Assembly (NCBI GenBank): GCA_038064135.1
Contig: JBBTTS010000016.1
Coordinates: forward strand, 1-13,029
Direction: 5' to 3'
Origin: JBBTTS01 sp038064135
GTDB lineage: Bacteria > Patescibacteriota > Saccharimonadia > Saccharimonadales > OMJO01
DNA length: 13,029 nt
The position numbers and the translations under genes were made by a program. Positions within the stretch are counted from its first letter, which is position 1; every line of letters begins with the position of its first letter. The notes below the pieces were generated by a model that was not told where the DNA came from, searched no databases, and worked only from the letters and a program-made list of their open reading frames with translations. Shown in pieces: positions 6,410 through 12,871 of the stretch.

Positions 6410-6583
6410 ATGAGCAACATAATTTATCAATGCGCAGAATGTGGGTTGCACTATTCTGACGAAAATATTATGCGCCAATGCCTAGCCTGGTGCAGTGAGC
6501 ACAAAAGCTGCAATTTAAATATTACTAAAAATGCAATTGAAAATTTAAATAATGCACAAAAACTAGCATCGCAAGATTTTTAA
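6410..6583 (+). CDS. Small cysteine-rich protein (57 residues)
   Basis: An ATG 2 nt after the glutaredoxin stop opens a 57-residue frame ending in TAA. It contains CAEC (Cys8-Cys11), then QCLAWC (Cys24, Cys28), SEHKSC (His31, Cys34), and a helical, Asn-rich tail. The CxxC...CxxxCxxHxxC spacing suggests a zinc- or metal-binding knuckle, possibly a small metallochaperone or metal sink. I do not recognise a named family. The two-base spacing makes translation coupled to the glutaredoxin likely. The regular Cys/His spacing argues that it is real despite its size. Confidence 0.7.
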   Translation: MSNIIYQCAECGLHYSDENIMRQCLAWCSEHKSCNLNITKNAIENLNNAQKLASQDF

Positions 6584-6585
6584 TC

Positions 6586-6591
6586 TATAAT
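6586..6591 (+). promoter_or_regulatory. Candidate -10 element before the zinc-ribbon gene
   Basis: A perfect TATAAT sits between two small genes, 9 nt before the ATG at 6601, the same spacing as at several other starts in the window. The -35 position (CTAGCA, 6563-6568) is poor. Confidence 0.4.
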
Positions 6592-6600
6592 TATTGATCT

Positions 6601-6756
6601 ATGGCTATAAAACCAAAGTGTGATAAATGTGGTAATGAATTAACTGAGTTTGGTGCAATTTTGCTCAGCCCGCCAGATAGGAATTCAAAGGTTCTAAAAT
6701 ATCATCTTTGTAAAAACTGCTACTTATTGATAGAAAAACAAATAAGTTCAGGTTGA
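6601..6756 (+). CDS. Small zinc-ribbon protein (51 residues)
   Basis: This 51-residue frame (ATG to TGA) carries two CxxC knuckles, CDKC (7-10) and CKNC (37-40), separated by 26 residues of mixed strand-like sequence (GNELTEFGAILLSPPDR). That is the layout of a zinc ribbon binding one Zn. There is no DNA-binding or enzyme domain attached, so partner and role are unknown. It lies 17 bp downstream of the Cys-rich gene. It could be the last gene of the regulator-glutaredoxin operon or be transcribed from its own TATAAT at 6586-6591. It converges on smpB, 3 bp away. Confidence 0.7.
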   Translation: MAIKPKCDKCGNELTEFGAILLSPPDRNSKVLKYHLCKNCYLLIEKQISSG

Positions 6757-6759
6757 GAT

Positions 6760-7215
6760 TTATTTTGCTAGGAGCCTAGCGGTGTTTCGATCTTCGTCAC
6801 GGGCTTTAATTACTTGCCGTTTATCGTAGCGCTTTCTGCCTCTACCGGTTGAAATGCGAAGTTTAATATAGCGACCAGCAGTTAATAGTTCGATTGGGAT
6901 AATGCTCTTGCCTTGCTGTTTCGCGGTTATAAGCTCATTTATTTCTTTACGTTTGGCTAGTAGACGTCTTGTACGAGTTTGCTGTTGTTCGGATAGTTTA
7001 ATTGCATTAGTGCCATGAATCGTAGAGTTTAAAAGCCATAACTCATTTCCTTTAATAGTGACATAGGCCCCTTTGATATGTCCATGGCCTAGGCGCAAAG
7101 CTTTAGTCTCTGCACCAGTCAGCTCAATGCCAACCACTATAGAATCACCAAGTTCGTAATCGAATTTGGCTCGACGGTTAGTTATTCGCTTTGGTCCATT
7201 TGAGGGCATTTTCAT
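6760..7215 (-). CDS. smpB: SsrA-binding protein SmpB
   Basis: SmpB binds tmRNA and delivers it to stalled ribosomes for trans-translation. The protein shows the family pattern: NRRAKFDYEL near the N-terminus, GIELTGAETKALRLG, HIKGAYVTIKGNELWLLNS, and the basic C-terminal tail ISTGRGRKRYDKRQVIKARDEDR that threads into the ribosomal channel. Length (151 residues from this start) is normal. I choose the ATG at 7213-7215. The in-frame ATG at 7237-7239 would place residues over the promoter (-10 at 7225-7230), so it could not be translated from that transcript. The mRNA is then nearly leaderless. The tmRNA gene itself is not recognisable in the window. Confidence 0.93.
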   Translation of the reverse strand: MKMPSNGPKRITNRRAKFDYELGDSIVVGIELTGAETKALRLGHGHIKGAYVTIKGNELWLLNSTIHGTNAIKLSEQQQTRTRRLLAKRKEINELITAKQQGKSIIPIELLTAGRYIKLRISTGRGRKRYDKRQVIKARDEDRNTARLLAK

Positions 7216-7224
7216 AACAATAAT

Positions 7225-7275
7225 ATTGTAACCAACCATAAGAAGATTGACAAGTGAAATAAAATTAGATATAAT
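7225..7275. promoter_or_regulatory. Divergent overlapping promoters of smpB and the alpha/beta hydrolase gene
   Basis: The plus strand has a full-consensus promoter, TTGACA (7247-7252), 17 bp and TATAAT (7270-7275), for the hydrolase. The minus strand has TTGTCA (complement of 7248-7253), 17 bp and TACAAT (complement of 7225-7230) for smpB. The two -35 boxes overlap over five bases, so polymerase cannot occupy both at once. Each -10 ends 9 nt before its ATG (7215 and 7285). Confidence 0.85.
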
Positions 7276-7284
7276 ATGTATATT

Positions 7285-8304
7285 ATGAGTGAAGTGTTGT
7301 TACCATATGTTGATTTTCAGGTCCGTGATCAATTTGATGAACATGCACGTCTAGTTCACGAGCGTTTCGCCAGTATGACAGTACTACAGTTTGAAGAATT
7401 AATGCCAGAAGCTACTTATCCTGGAAACAACGACGCTGCATTTTTAGAGTTTATTCCTTCTAGACCTGATTACGATCGAAATTCGTCAATAATATTGTCG
7501 CATCCGCATGCCAACGGAGATTCACCGCATTTGGGTATTCGGTCGATGTTTTTGGCCGAATTAACGGGTATGAGGGTTTTTGCTTTTCCGAATAATACTT
7601 TAGGTGAAATGTTTTACACCTTGAGTGATACCGACAGGGCGACTGTTGCAGATGGTGATTTTTCGCCAATATCTAACAAAATTCTAAGATCAGTTTTAGG
7701 CTCAACCGAAAAACCTAGCGGTGTGAATAGATTAGTGTTAGCAGGTTATTCACTTGGTGGCACAATTATTGCATCGGCATTTGCGCAACCTCGTGCTCAT
7801 GATTTCGCTGATGTTACGGCAATTAGCTGTCAAGAACCACCTAATGCCGTAGGCAGAACTCCTAAAAAATTGCAAAAAGATTTTACTAGTGGTGGCATGG
7901 GTGAAGTTTACCAGGCGATGATTCAATCTGGCATCCCTGCCCTGCGTGAAGCTTTGGCCGAAAACAAGTTTAAGGGTTGGATAAATTTGGCTAAATTTGC
8001 ATTAGGTACTCAGCTTAAACCAAACCGTGACATTCATAAGGGCATGGCAAAAGCAACCTTATCAGAAGATTTACGCCATGGACTAAACCAAAACCCAAAC
8101 ACAGCGGTACAGCTTTTAGTTGCATCAGACAGTCGAATATTTGTTTACCAGGTTGCTAAGAATATTGCCGAAGAACTTCATCAAGAATTCCCTAACTCAA
8201 CCATTGATTCTATAGCTCTTGAAGGTACGCATGCGGTTGGCGATAGTGTGCTGAATCCAGCGTTAGCGGTAAAAAGGGTAATTGCACTGGCCAAGGCCGC
8301 CTAG
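7285..8304 (+). CDS. Alpha/beta-hydrolase fold protein
   Basis: This soluble 339-residue protein (from this start) has an alpha/beta-hydrolase pattern. After strand SIILSHPHANGD, with an oxyanion-hole-like HPHANG, comes the nucleophile elbow LAGYSLGGTI (Ser156), then VASDSRIF with the likely acid (Asp282), and EGTHAVGD with the catalytic His (His316). The triad looks complete. A helical cap of about 90 residues lies between the elbow and the acid. The substrate (ester, thioester, peptide or other) cannot be told. The start is taken at the second ATG because the consensus -10 ends at 7275, so the ATG at 7276 would lie before the transcription start. It converges on the glycosidase gene, with which it shares a CTAG stop. 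Confidence 0.75.
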   Translation: MSEVLLPYVDFQVRDQFDEHARLVHERFASMTVLQFEELMPEATYPGNNDAAFLEFIPSRPDYDRNSSIILSHPHANGDSPHLGIRSMFLAELTGMRVFAFPNNTLGEMFYTLSDTDRATVADGDFSPISNKILRSVLGSTEKPSGVNRLVLAGYSLGGTIIASAFAQPRAHDFADVTAISCQEPPNAVGRTPKKLQKDFTSGGMGEVYQAMIQSGIPALREALAENKFKGWINLAKFALGTQLKPNRDIHKGMAKATLSEDLRHGLNQNPNTAVQLLVASDSRIFVYQVAKNIAEELHQEFPNSTIDSIALEGTHAVGDSVLNPALAVKRVIALAKAA

Positions 8305-9419
8305 TAATTTTTGAACGCTTCTTTAGCGGCATTCCACAGTGAATTGTCGTTAGCTTTGACTTTTCGCCAATACCACCACTCCACGCCCCACGCATCTATG
8401 GTGCGCATACCAGTGTCTTTTGCATACTGAAAACGCTTTTTTAACCTGTCTGCATTCATAGATTTGTTTTGTTCTTCGATATCATGTAAGTCATTTATTT
8501 GGTAACCATTTGGCATCCATGGTTCGGCCTGTAGTTCATGGATCATTAGTGGTTTACCTTTTACGATTTCGCCCAATCCGCCCAAGAATCCGTAAAACCA
8601 AGGTGGATAAGGGTACTCGAAATAACGGTGAAAGACCGAATAATCAAAGACGCGCTTATAAACAGCCACACCGTATAAGTCGGGAGTTGGTTCACCCAAA
8701 GGTATTCCACCCCAGTTATTACTTCGAGTAATTACTATTGGCTTGGTCGGATCTAGTTTGCGAACTAACTCGGTTTCTTCGATAAATCGTTGCCGATCAA
8801 AATCGGTGCACTCCCCGAAAATTGTCATAAAAAACTCGTTCTCTACTTGGTAGCTAATTAGACTGGTACTATTTTTGTAGCGCTCTACTGTGGCTGTCAT
8901 AAACTCTTTTAGTTTTGGATACCACTGACTTTTGGGTAACTGTTTGGCCCACAGTGGTTCATGACACTCTGGCCAGCGCGGTTGGCGTAGCCCTAGGCTA
9001 AGGCTAACTTTGGCGTTAGCTTTCTCGGCTATGGCAAACTGCCAATCCAGTTCCGAAAAATCATAGGTACCTGGTACTTTTTCAATATCTTTCCAGTAAC
9101 TAACTAACCTAAAGCGCCGCACACCAAGGTCATCGATAATTGCCTGCATTGTTTCTTTTGGGTCAAGGCCAAAAAATTTAGCGTAGTTAGGAATATAAGT
9201 AACCCCCAGGCTCAAAGATTCATGACGGTGTTTTAGTAAGAACCAGTATGAAATACCATAGGCCGACCCGACTACTAGCATCACGAGGGTTACTATAGAT
9301 ATGGCCAGTTTTTGCCAAAATCCAATTCGCCAAAATTTAGTAATTGGTGTAAATAACTTTTCTACAACGTTGGGTACGTGCTTTAAGATGCGACTTTTGG
9401 GTTTTTTAGATTTAGTCAT
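8301..9419 (-). CDS. Membrane-anchored clan GH-A-like glycoside hydrolase
   Basis: This 372-residue protein has a basic N-terminus, one membrane segment (about 37-62), and then a TIM-barrel-like domain outside. Barrel features include LGVTYIPNYAKFFGLDP (71-87), RRFRLVSYWKDIEKVPG (101-117) and YDFSELDW (119-126). The acid/base is likely Glu195 in QVENEF (191-196), the Asn-Glu pair of clan GH-A. The nucleophile is likely Glu295 in MIHELQAEPW (292-301). This resembles GH5/GH39-like cellulase-fold enzymes, but I cannot name the family or substrate. A cell-wall or exopolysaccharide glycoside is plausible. The divergent GT2 gene starts 15 bp away, suggesting shared control of glycan metabolism. Confidence 0.75.
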   Translation of the reverse strand: MTKSKKPKSRILKHVPNVVEKLFTPITKFWRIGFWQKLAISIVTLVMLVVGSAYGISYWFLLKHRHESLSLGVTYIPNYAKFFGLDPKETMQAIIDDLGVRRFRLVSYWKDIEKVPGTYDFSELDWQFAIAEKANAKVSLSLGLRQPRWPECHEPLWAKQLPKSQWYPKLKEFMTATVERYKNSTSLISYQVENEFFMTIFGECTDFDRQRFIEETELVRKLDPTKPIVITRSNNWGGIPLGEPTPDLYGVAVYKRVFDYSVFHRYFEYPYPPWFYGFLGGLGEIVKGKPLMIHELQAEPWMPNGYQINDLHDIEEQNKSMNADRLKKRFQYAKDTGMRTIDAWGVEWWYWRKVKANDNSLWNAAKEAFKNY

Positions 9420-9434
9420 GGTAGTATTTAATGA

Positions 9435-10277
9435 GTGATAAAAAAAGCATTAACGGTTTCAGTTATTATACCGGTATATAACGAGGAAAGCTATATTCGG
9501 GGATGCCTTGAATCATTGGCAAAGCAAGTTATTAAACCTGACCAGGTTATAGTTGTTGATAACAATTCCAATGACAACAGTAAAAAAATTGCTCAAGAAT
9601 TTAGTTTTGTGACGATAATTAGCGAAAATCGCCAAGGCCTATATTTTGCTCGCCAAACAGGAGTTCAGGCTGCGACCAGCAACATAATCTGCCGAATCGA
9701 TGCAGACACCTATGTTGAAAAACACTGGGTAGCCGAAATTAAAAGAGCTTTTCGAAACGACAATGTGCAAGCAGCCACTGGACCAGTTGGGTATCACGAT
9801 ATGCCCTTCCCTAGATTTACCAGAAAAGTAGAAGATATGTGTCTTAGATTGGCGCGTATCGGAAAGTATGAATTTTTAATGGGAGCAAACATGGCCTTTC
9901 GACGCAGTGCGTGGAATCTTGTTGAGCCAGAGTTGTGTAACGAACCTTTTTTGTTTGAAGATATCGATATCGCCATTCACCTAAAAGAACACGGCATTAG
10001 ACCTACCTACTTACCTACAATGTTGGCCGCAGTATCATCGCGCCGGTTCGAAGATACGCCAAATGCGTTTATGCGATACATTGGAGGGCATACGCGTACA
10101 CTGGAGTATCACGATTTACGAACACCTGTTGGTGCACATTTTGCTGAAGGCGCCTTTGCGCTGACCTATTTTGGCATTAAACCACTCCATATGTCGTTTG
10201 ACCCAAAGGCGCGGCGACCAAGTTTGAAATACTTTTTACAAAAACGTATTGCCCGCCCCGATCCTATGCGACCATGA
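9435..10277 (+). CDS. Family 2 glycosyltransferase
   Basis: This cytosolic 280-residue protein has a GT-A fold: VSVIIPVYNEESYIRGCLESL (8-28), VVDNNSNDNS (40-49), GLYFARQTGVQAA (68-80), the metal/nucleotide-sugar motif RIDADT (87-92, Asp89 and Asp91), MGANMAFRR (149-157), and the acceptor-side FEDIDIAIHLKEHG (174-187) with the ED pair. No transmembrane segment is evident, unlike synthase-type GT2s. It probably transfers a sugar from an NDP-sugar to a membrane glycolipid or polymer; donor and acceptor are unknown. The GTG start at 9435 is used because the ATG at 9431 opens a different, short frame. It is divergent from the glycosidase gene (15 bp) and convergent with the nuclease gene (6 bp). 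Confidence 0.88.
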   Translation: MIKKALTVSVIIPVYNEESYIRGCLESLAKQVIKPDQVIVVDNNSNDNSKKIAQEFSFVTIISENRQGLYFARQTGVQAATSNIICRIDADTYVEKHWVAEIKRAFRNDNVQAATGPVGYHDMPFPRFTRKVEDMCLRLARIGKYEFLMGANMAFRRSAWNLVEPELCNEPFLFEDIDIAIHLKEHGIRPTYLPTMLAAVSSRRFEDTPNAFMRYIGGHTRTLEYHDLRTPVGAHFAEGAFALTYFGIKPLHMSFDPKARRPSLKYFLQKRIARPDPMRP

Positions 10278-10283
10278 ACTAAT

Positions 10284-10862
10284 TCATAAAGTACTATCGC
10301 TACTGTGTATGTACCCTTTGGCATCTATATACGGCTGGCAACCACTCCACAATCCTTTACTGGCGGCGCGCGCCCCTGATTCTAGAGTTCTAAATTCATC
10401 AAGTTTAGTAAACGGAAAACTGGTATATGCAAAACCGTAGCCCTGCTTAATAATTTCGGCATTAACCAAAGTTTCGTCAGGTAAGAACACGTATCTTAGT
10501 AGACGGTTATAGCGATCTCGATTGGAGTTTTGCGGGTCGGCTTCTAGGCGCACTGGCTGTTCAGCAATCAATTGCCTAGTAAATTCAGAAGCATTTTTGC
10601 CAAAACATTCTACACTTTTGCGCGGATCGTGTGTCTCGGGGGTGTCAACACCTATCATCCGAACTTTTTCTTCTACCCCATCCATATTTACGGCAATAGT
10701 GTCGCCATCGTAAAACTTTGTTACCGCGTACAAGCCAGGTTGGTTCGACGAGGCGAGTTGACGAGGCGTTGATTCGGCTGGAAATTGGGTTAAAGTAACC
10801 AATAAAGAGCTGACTAAAAATATTAAGTATCCAACCAGTTTTCTTATTTTTTGCTTAGTCAC
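10284..10862 (-). CDS. Thermonuclease (SNase-like), secreted or membrane-anchored
   Basis: This is a staphylococcal nuclease-like domain, cleaving DNA/RNA with calcium. Using the GTG start at 10860-10862 (192 residues), an N-terminal hydrophobic segment (about 10-25) is followed by FYDGDTI (50-56, Asp54), VRMIGVDTPET (67-77: Arg68, Asp73, Thr74, Glu76) and RDRYNRLLRYVF (115-126: Arg120). These correspond to Asp21, Arg35, Asp40, Thr41, Glu43 and Arg87 of the S. aureus enzyme, so it looks active. Cys86 and Cys175 could form a disulfide outside. An earlier TTG start (10910) is possible but lies deep in the upstream gene. The GTG start overlaps the upstream stop by 8 nt (GTGACTAA), implying translational coupling. 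Confidence 0.85.
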   Translation of the reverse strand: MTKQKIRKLVGYLIFLVSSLLVTLTQFPAESTPRQLASSNQPGLYAVTKFYDGDTIAVNMDGVEEKVRMIGVDTPETHDPRKSVECFGKNASEFTRQLIAEQPVRLEADPQNSNRDRYNRLLRYVFLPDETLVNAEIIKQGYGFAYTSFPFTKLDEFRTLESGARAASKGLWSGCQPYIDAKGYIHSSDSTL

Positions 10863-11580
10863 TGTTTGATGTATCAAATTTATGTTTAGGATTCGGAATT
10901 CTAGGTGCAATTCCTAATTGACGGTAGTTTGTGAAAATTGAAGTATAAAAATATATATTTTCACAAGCAGACTCATATAAGCTTAATTCAAAATTAAATC
11001 TAATCGCATAATTAATAGGGTCATGTATACCACTACCCAAACTCGCCCGGTTATAAATAAATCGATGCCAATCACTAATTATTAGTCCTGGCCAATTAGG
11101 TGTTGCCATGGTTAGTACTTTTTTATCCTTTGGGTTAGACAATACAACCAAGCCTCTGGGGTGTTTGACCTCGATTTCATCTTTTCCAATTATGCAAGCT
11201 AACGCGTCTTTTGCAGCATTTTGCATGCGATCTTCTATGTCTTGACCCGGTTCTTCACAGGCCCAAACCAATCTTTTAAGCCAGCTGGCTCCTAATCTTG
11301 GCTTAAATCTAACTTCTTCGTCTGGGTAAAAATCGTGTACTACCCTTAACGCAGCCGCAACAGGTTGGGGCGCAACACAAGTAAAAGTTTCAGCTTGGTC
11401 GTTAATTTCATCCAGAGAATCCAGCAACACCTGCGACAATATGTTTTCGCCAAATAAAACTAATCGACAGGCATTTTCTGGCGATATGGCGTTATTAACG
11501 AGCGCATCAGTAGTAAAGTCTTTTAAAGACATTCCTAAATCGTGCGAATATTCCCTTAGTTCAATTTCGGGCATTTGCAC
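10855..11580 (-). CDS. Unrecognised 241-residue protein, coupled to the nuclease gene
   Basis: I do not recognise this protein. It is soluble in appearance: helical at the N-terminus (1-65), then a middle part with RLGASWLKRLVWACEEPGQD, a strand-like stretch IEVKHPRGLVVLSNPKDKKVLTM, and an aromatic C-terminal half (WPGLIISDWHRFIYNRASLG; ENIYFYTSIFTNYRQLG). No catalytic or DNA-binding motif stands out. The start is GTG at 11578-11580, with an AAGGAG Shine-Dalgarno 9 nt upstream; an in-frame ATG lies two codons later. It overlaps the thermonuclease start by 8 nt and is divergent from a ParB-like gene with a 121-bp gap, so the three may form one accessory unit. The coding call is strong because of length, ribosome site and overlap; the role is unknown. 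Confidence 0.7.
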   Translation of the reverse strand: MQMPEIELREYSHDLGMSLKDFTTDALVNNAISPENACRLVLFGENILSQVLLDSLDEINDQAETFTCVAPQPVAAALRVVHDFYPDEEVRFKPRLGASWLKRLVWACEEPGQDIEDRMQNAAKDALACIIGKDEIEVKHPRGLVVLSNPKDKKVLTMATPNWPGLIISDWHRFIYNRASLGSGIHDPINYAIRFNFELSLYESACENIYFYTSIFTNYRQLGIAPRIPNPKHKFDTSNSD

Positions 11581-11645
11581 TGTAAACTGCTCCTTATACC
11601 CAACCCTTTAATTATTAAGTATACATTGAACGATGTGTATTTGAC

Positions 11646-11678
11646 ACTTTGGCAAAGTAGGAAAATTGGCTAGACTAT
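11646..11678 (+). promoter_or_regulatory. Candidate promoter and short inverted repeat before the ParB-like gene
   Basis: TTGGCA (11649-11654) with TAGACT (11671-11676; spacer 16) or GACTAT (11673-11678; spacer 18) is a plausible promoter. The -35 lies inside a perfect small inverted repeat, ACTTT-GGC-AAAGT (11646-11658), a possible operator. Downstream a GGAGGG Shine-Dalgarno (11690-11695) sits 6 nt from the TTG start. A TTGACA at 11641-11646 has no -10 at proper distance on this strand. Confidence 0.4.
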
Positions 11679-11701
11679 TTAGAAGTACTGGAGGGTTATA
11701 A

Positions 11702-12871
11702 TTGATAAAAGAAGGTGAACTTTTAGATGGCGAAATTTTTGATCGAATTTTTGGACCAGAGTCTGAGGGTTTACACTATCTTCCGGTCAATAACATCATT
11801 ATCGCTGGTCAATACCGTAGTAAATATGATGAACAAGACCAATTAGAACTTGCTGGCAGCATCGACAAAGATAACCTTCAGAATCCGGTATTAGTTTGTG
11901 AAATGACCAGTGATGAAGCTTCAGATTACATTAATTACACAAACAGAGTATGGGGTGCAAATGTTGAACTCAAAGATTTTACACCCAATGACAAAAGCAA
12001 TTATTACATACTTGTAGCGGGCCACAAACGAACTCTAGCAGTTAAAACAATAACCGAAGATAAAGGATATCAATCACCGGCAATTGCAGCGTTTGTAACT
12101 TCAAACAAAGCCATTTTAGATGTTTTAAGGTTACAGGGTGTTGAAAATATTCATCGGGCACCCATTCCACAAGATAAAGCAAATTTAATTCACCAGATGT
12201 ATTTATACGGGATGGAAAATGGTATTTACAATAGCCAAGCTGAATTTATCGATGATTCGCCTTTCTCAGCTCACGAAACTCGTAGTGCCCTGCGGTATGT
12301 AGTTTTACCAGATGAAATAAAAAGTTATGTTGACGAAGGGCTTTTGGCGTACTCTACAGCCGTTAGCCTCTTTCCGTTATACGAGGCGTTTTATGAGCGT
12401 TTACGGTTCAAAGATACGTATGCTTCAGAAATTACTCAAAGACTGGACGCAGAATTTATTGATGAGGTTAGGTATTATCTGGCAGTATTTCCCAAAATGA
12501 CAGAAAATGCGGTTTCTACTCTTATAAAAAATAGAATATTGGAATTAACTAGCGGTCAAATGGAACTATATATGTCAAACGACGAAGTTGATAGTTCTAT
12601 TAGACGTGCTACCCCAGCCGTTTCATTAATACGAAGAAGTGCCGAAAATATTAGCCGAATTATTGATGTAATCGATAAATATGGTGGATTTAAGGGTTGG
12701 AGTGCTGATGCTAAAATAGTTGAGCGTGATGTTACCTGTGATTCACTTGCGATTACCATCAACGCGTTAAGGCGTTTGAAGATAGAGGCTTCGCTAGACA
12801 CTGAATTTCCTGGACTGGGTGAGTTAATTGTGGAATCTGAATCACTACTCGTCAACCTTACTCAAGCTTGA
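11702..12871 (+). CDS. Orphan ParB/KorB-like protein
   Basis: This 389-residue protein has a ParB N-terminal domain: LPVNNIIIAGQYRSKYDE (27-44), NPVLVCEM (61-68), the nucleotide-binding-type motif VAGHKRTLAVK (105-115, equivalent to the GERR box), and ENIHRAPIPQDKANLIHQM (148-166, the ENxxR box). A ParB/KorB-type HTH follows, seen as QAEFIDDSPFSAHETRSALRYVVLP (179-203) and EIKSYVDEGLLAYSTAVSL (205-223). The C-terminal ~160 residues do not resemble the usual short ParB dimerization tail. Chromosomal ParB proteins bind CTP and slide on DNA; here no parA or parS is visible, so it is a solitary relative, more like Noc-type or mobile-element regulators. The start is TTG at 11702, supported by GGAGGG 6 nt upstream. 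The N-terminal insert at about 69-98 is unusual. Confidence 0.8.
   Translation: MIKEGELLDGEIFDRIFGPESEGLHYLPVNNIIIAGQYRSKYDEQDQLELAGSIDKDNLQNPVLVCEMTSDEASDYINYTNRVWGANVELKDFTPNDKSNYYILVAGHKRTLAVKTITEDKGYQSPAIAAFVTSNKAILDVLRLQGVENIHRAPIPQDKANLIHQMYLYGMENGIYNSQAEFIDDSPFSAHETRSALRYVVLPDEIKSYVDEGLLAYSTAVSLFPLYEAFYERLRFKDTYASEITQRLDAEFIDEVRYYLAVFPKMTENAVSTLIKNRILELTSGQMELYMSNDEVDSSIRRATPAVSLIRRSAENISRIIDVIDKYGGFKGWSADAKIVERDVTCDSLAITINALRRLKIEASLDTEFPGLGELIVESESLLVNLTQA

Noticed and set aside
6767..6780. GCTAGG-AG-CCTAGC inverted repeat as terminator between the zinc-ribbon gene and smpB
   Set aside because: The two-base loop forces a shorter stem, there is no T-tract after it in either direction, and it is explained by smpB C-terminal codons.
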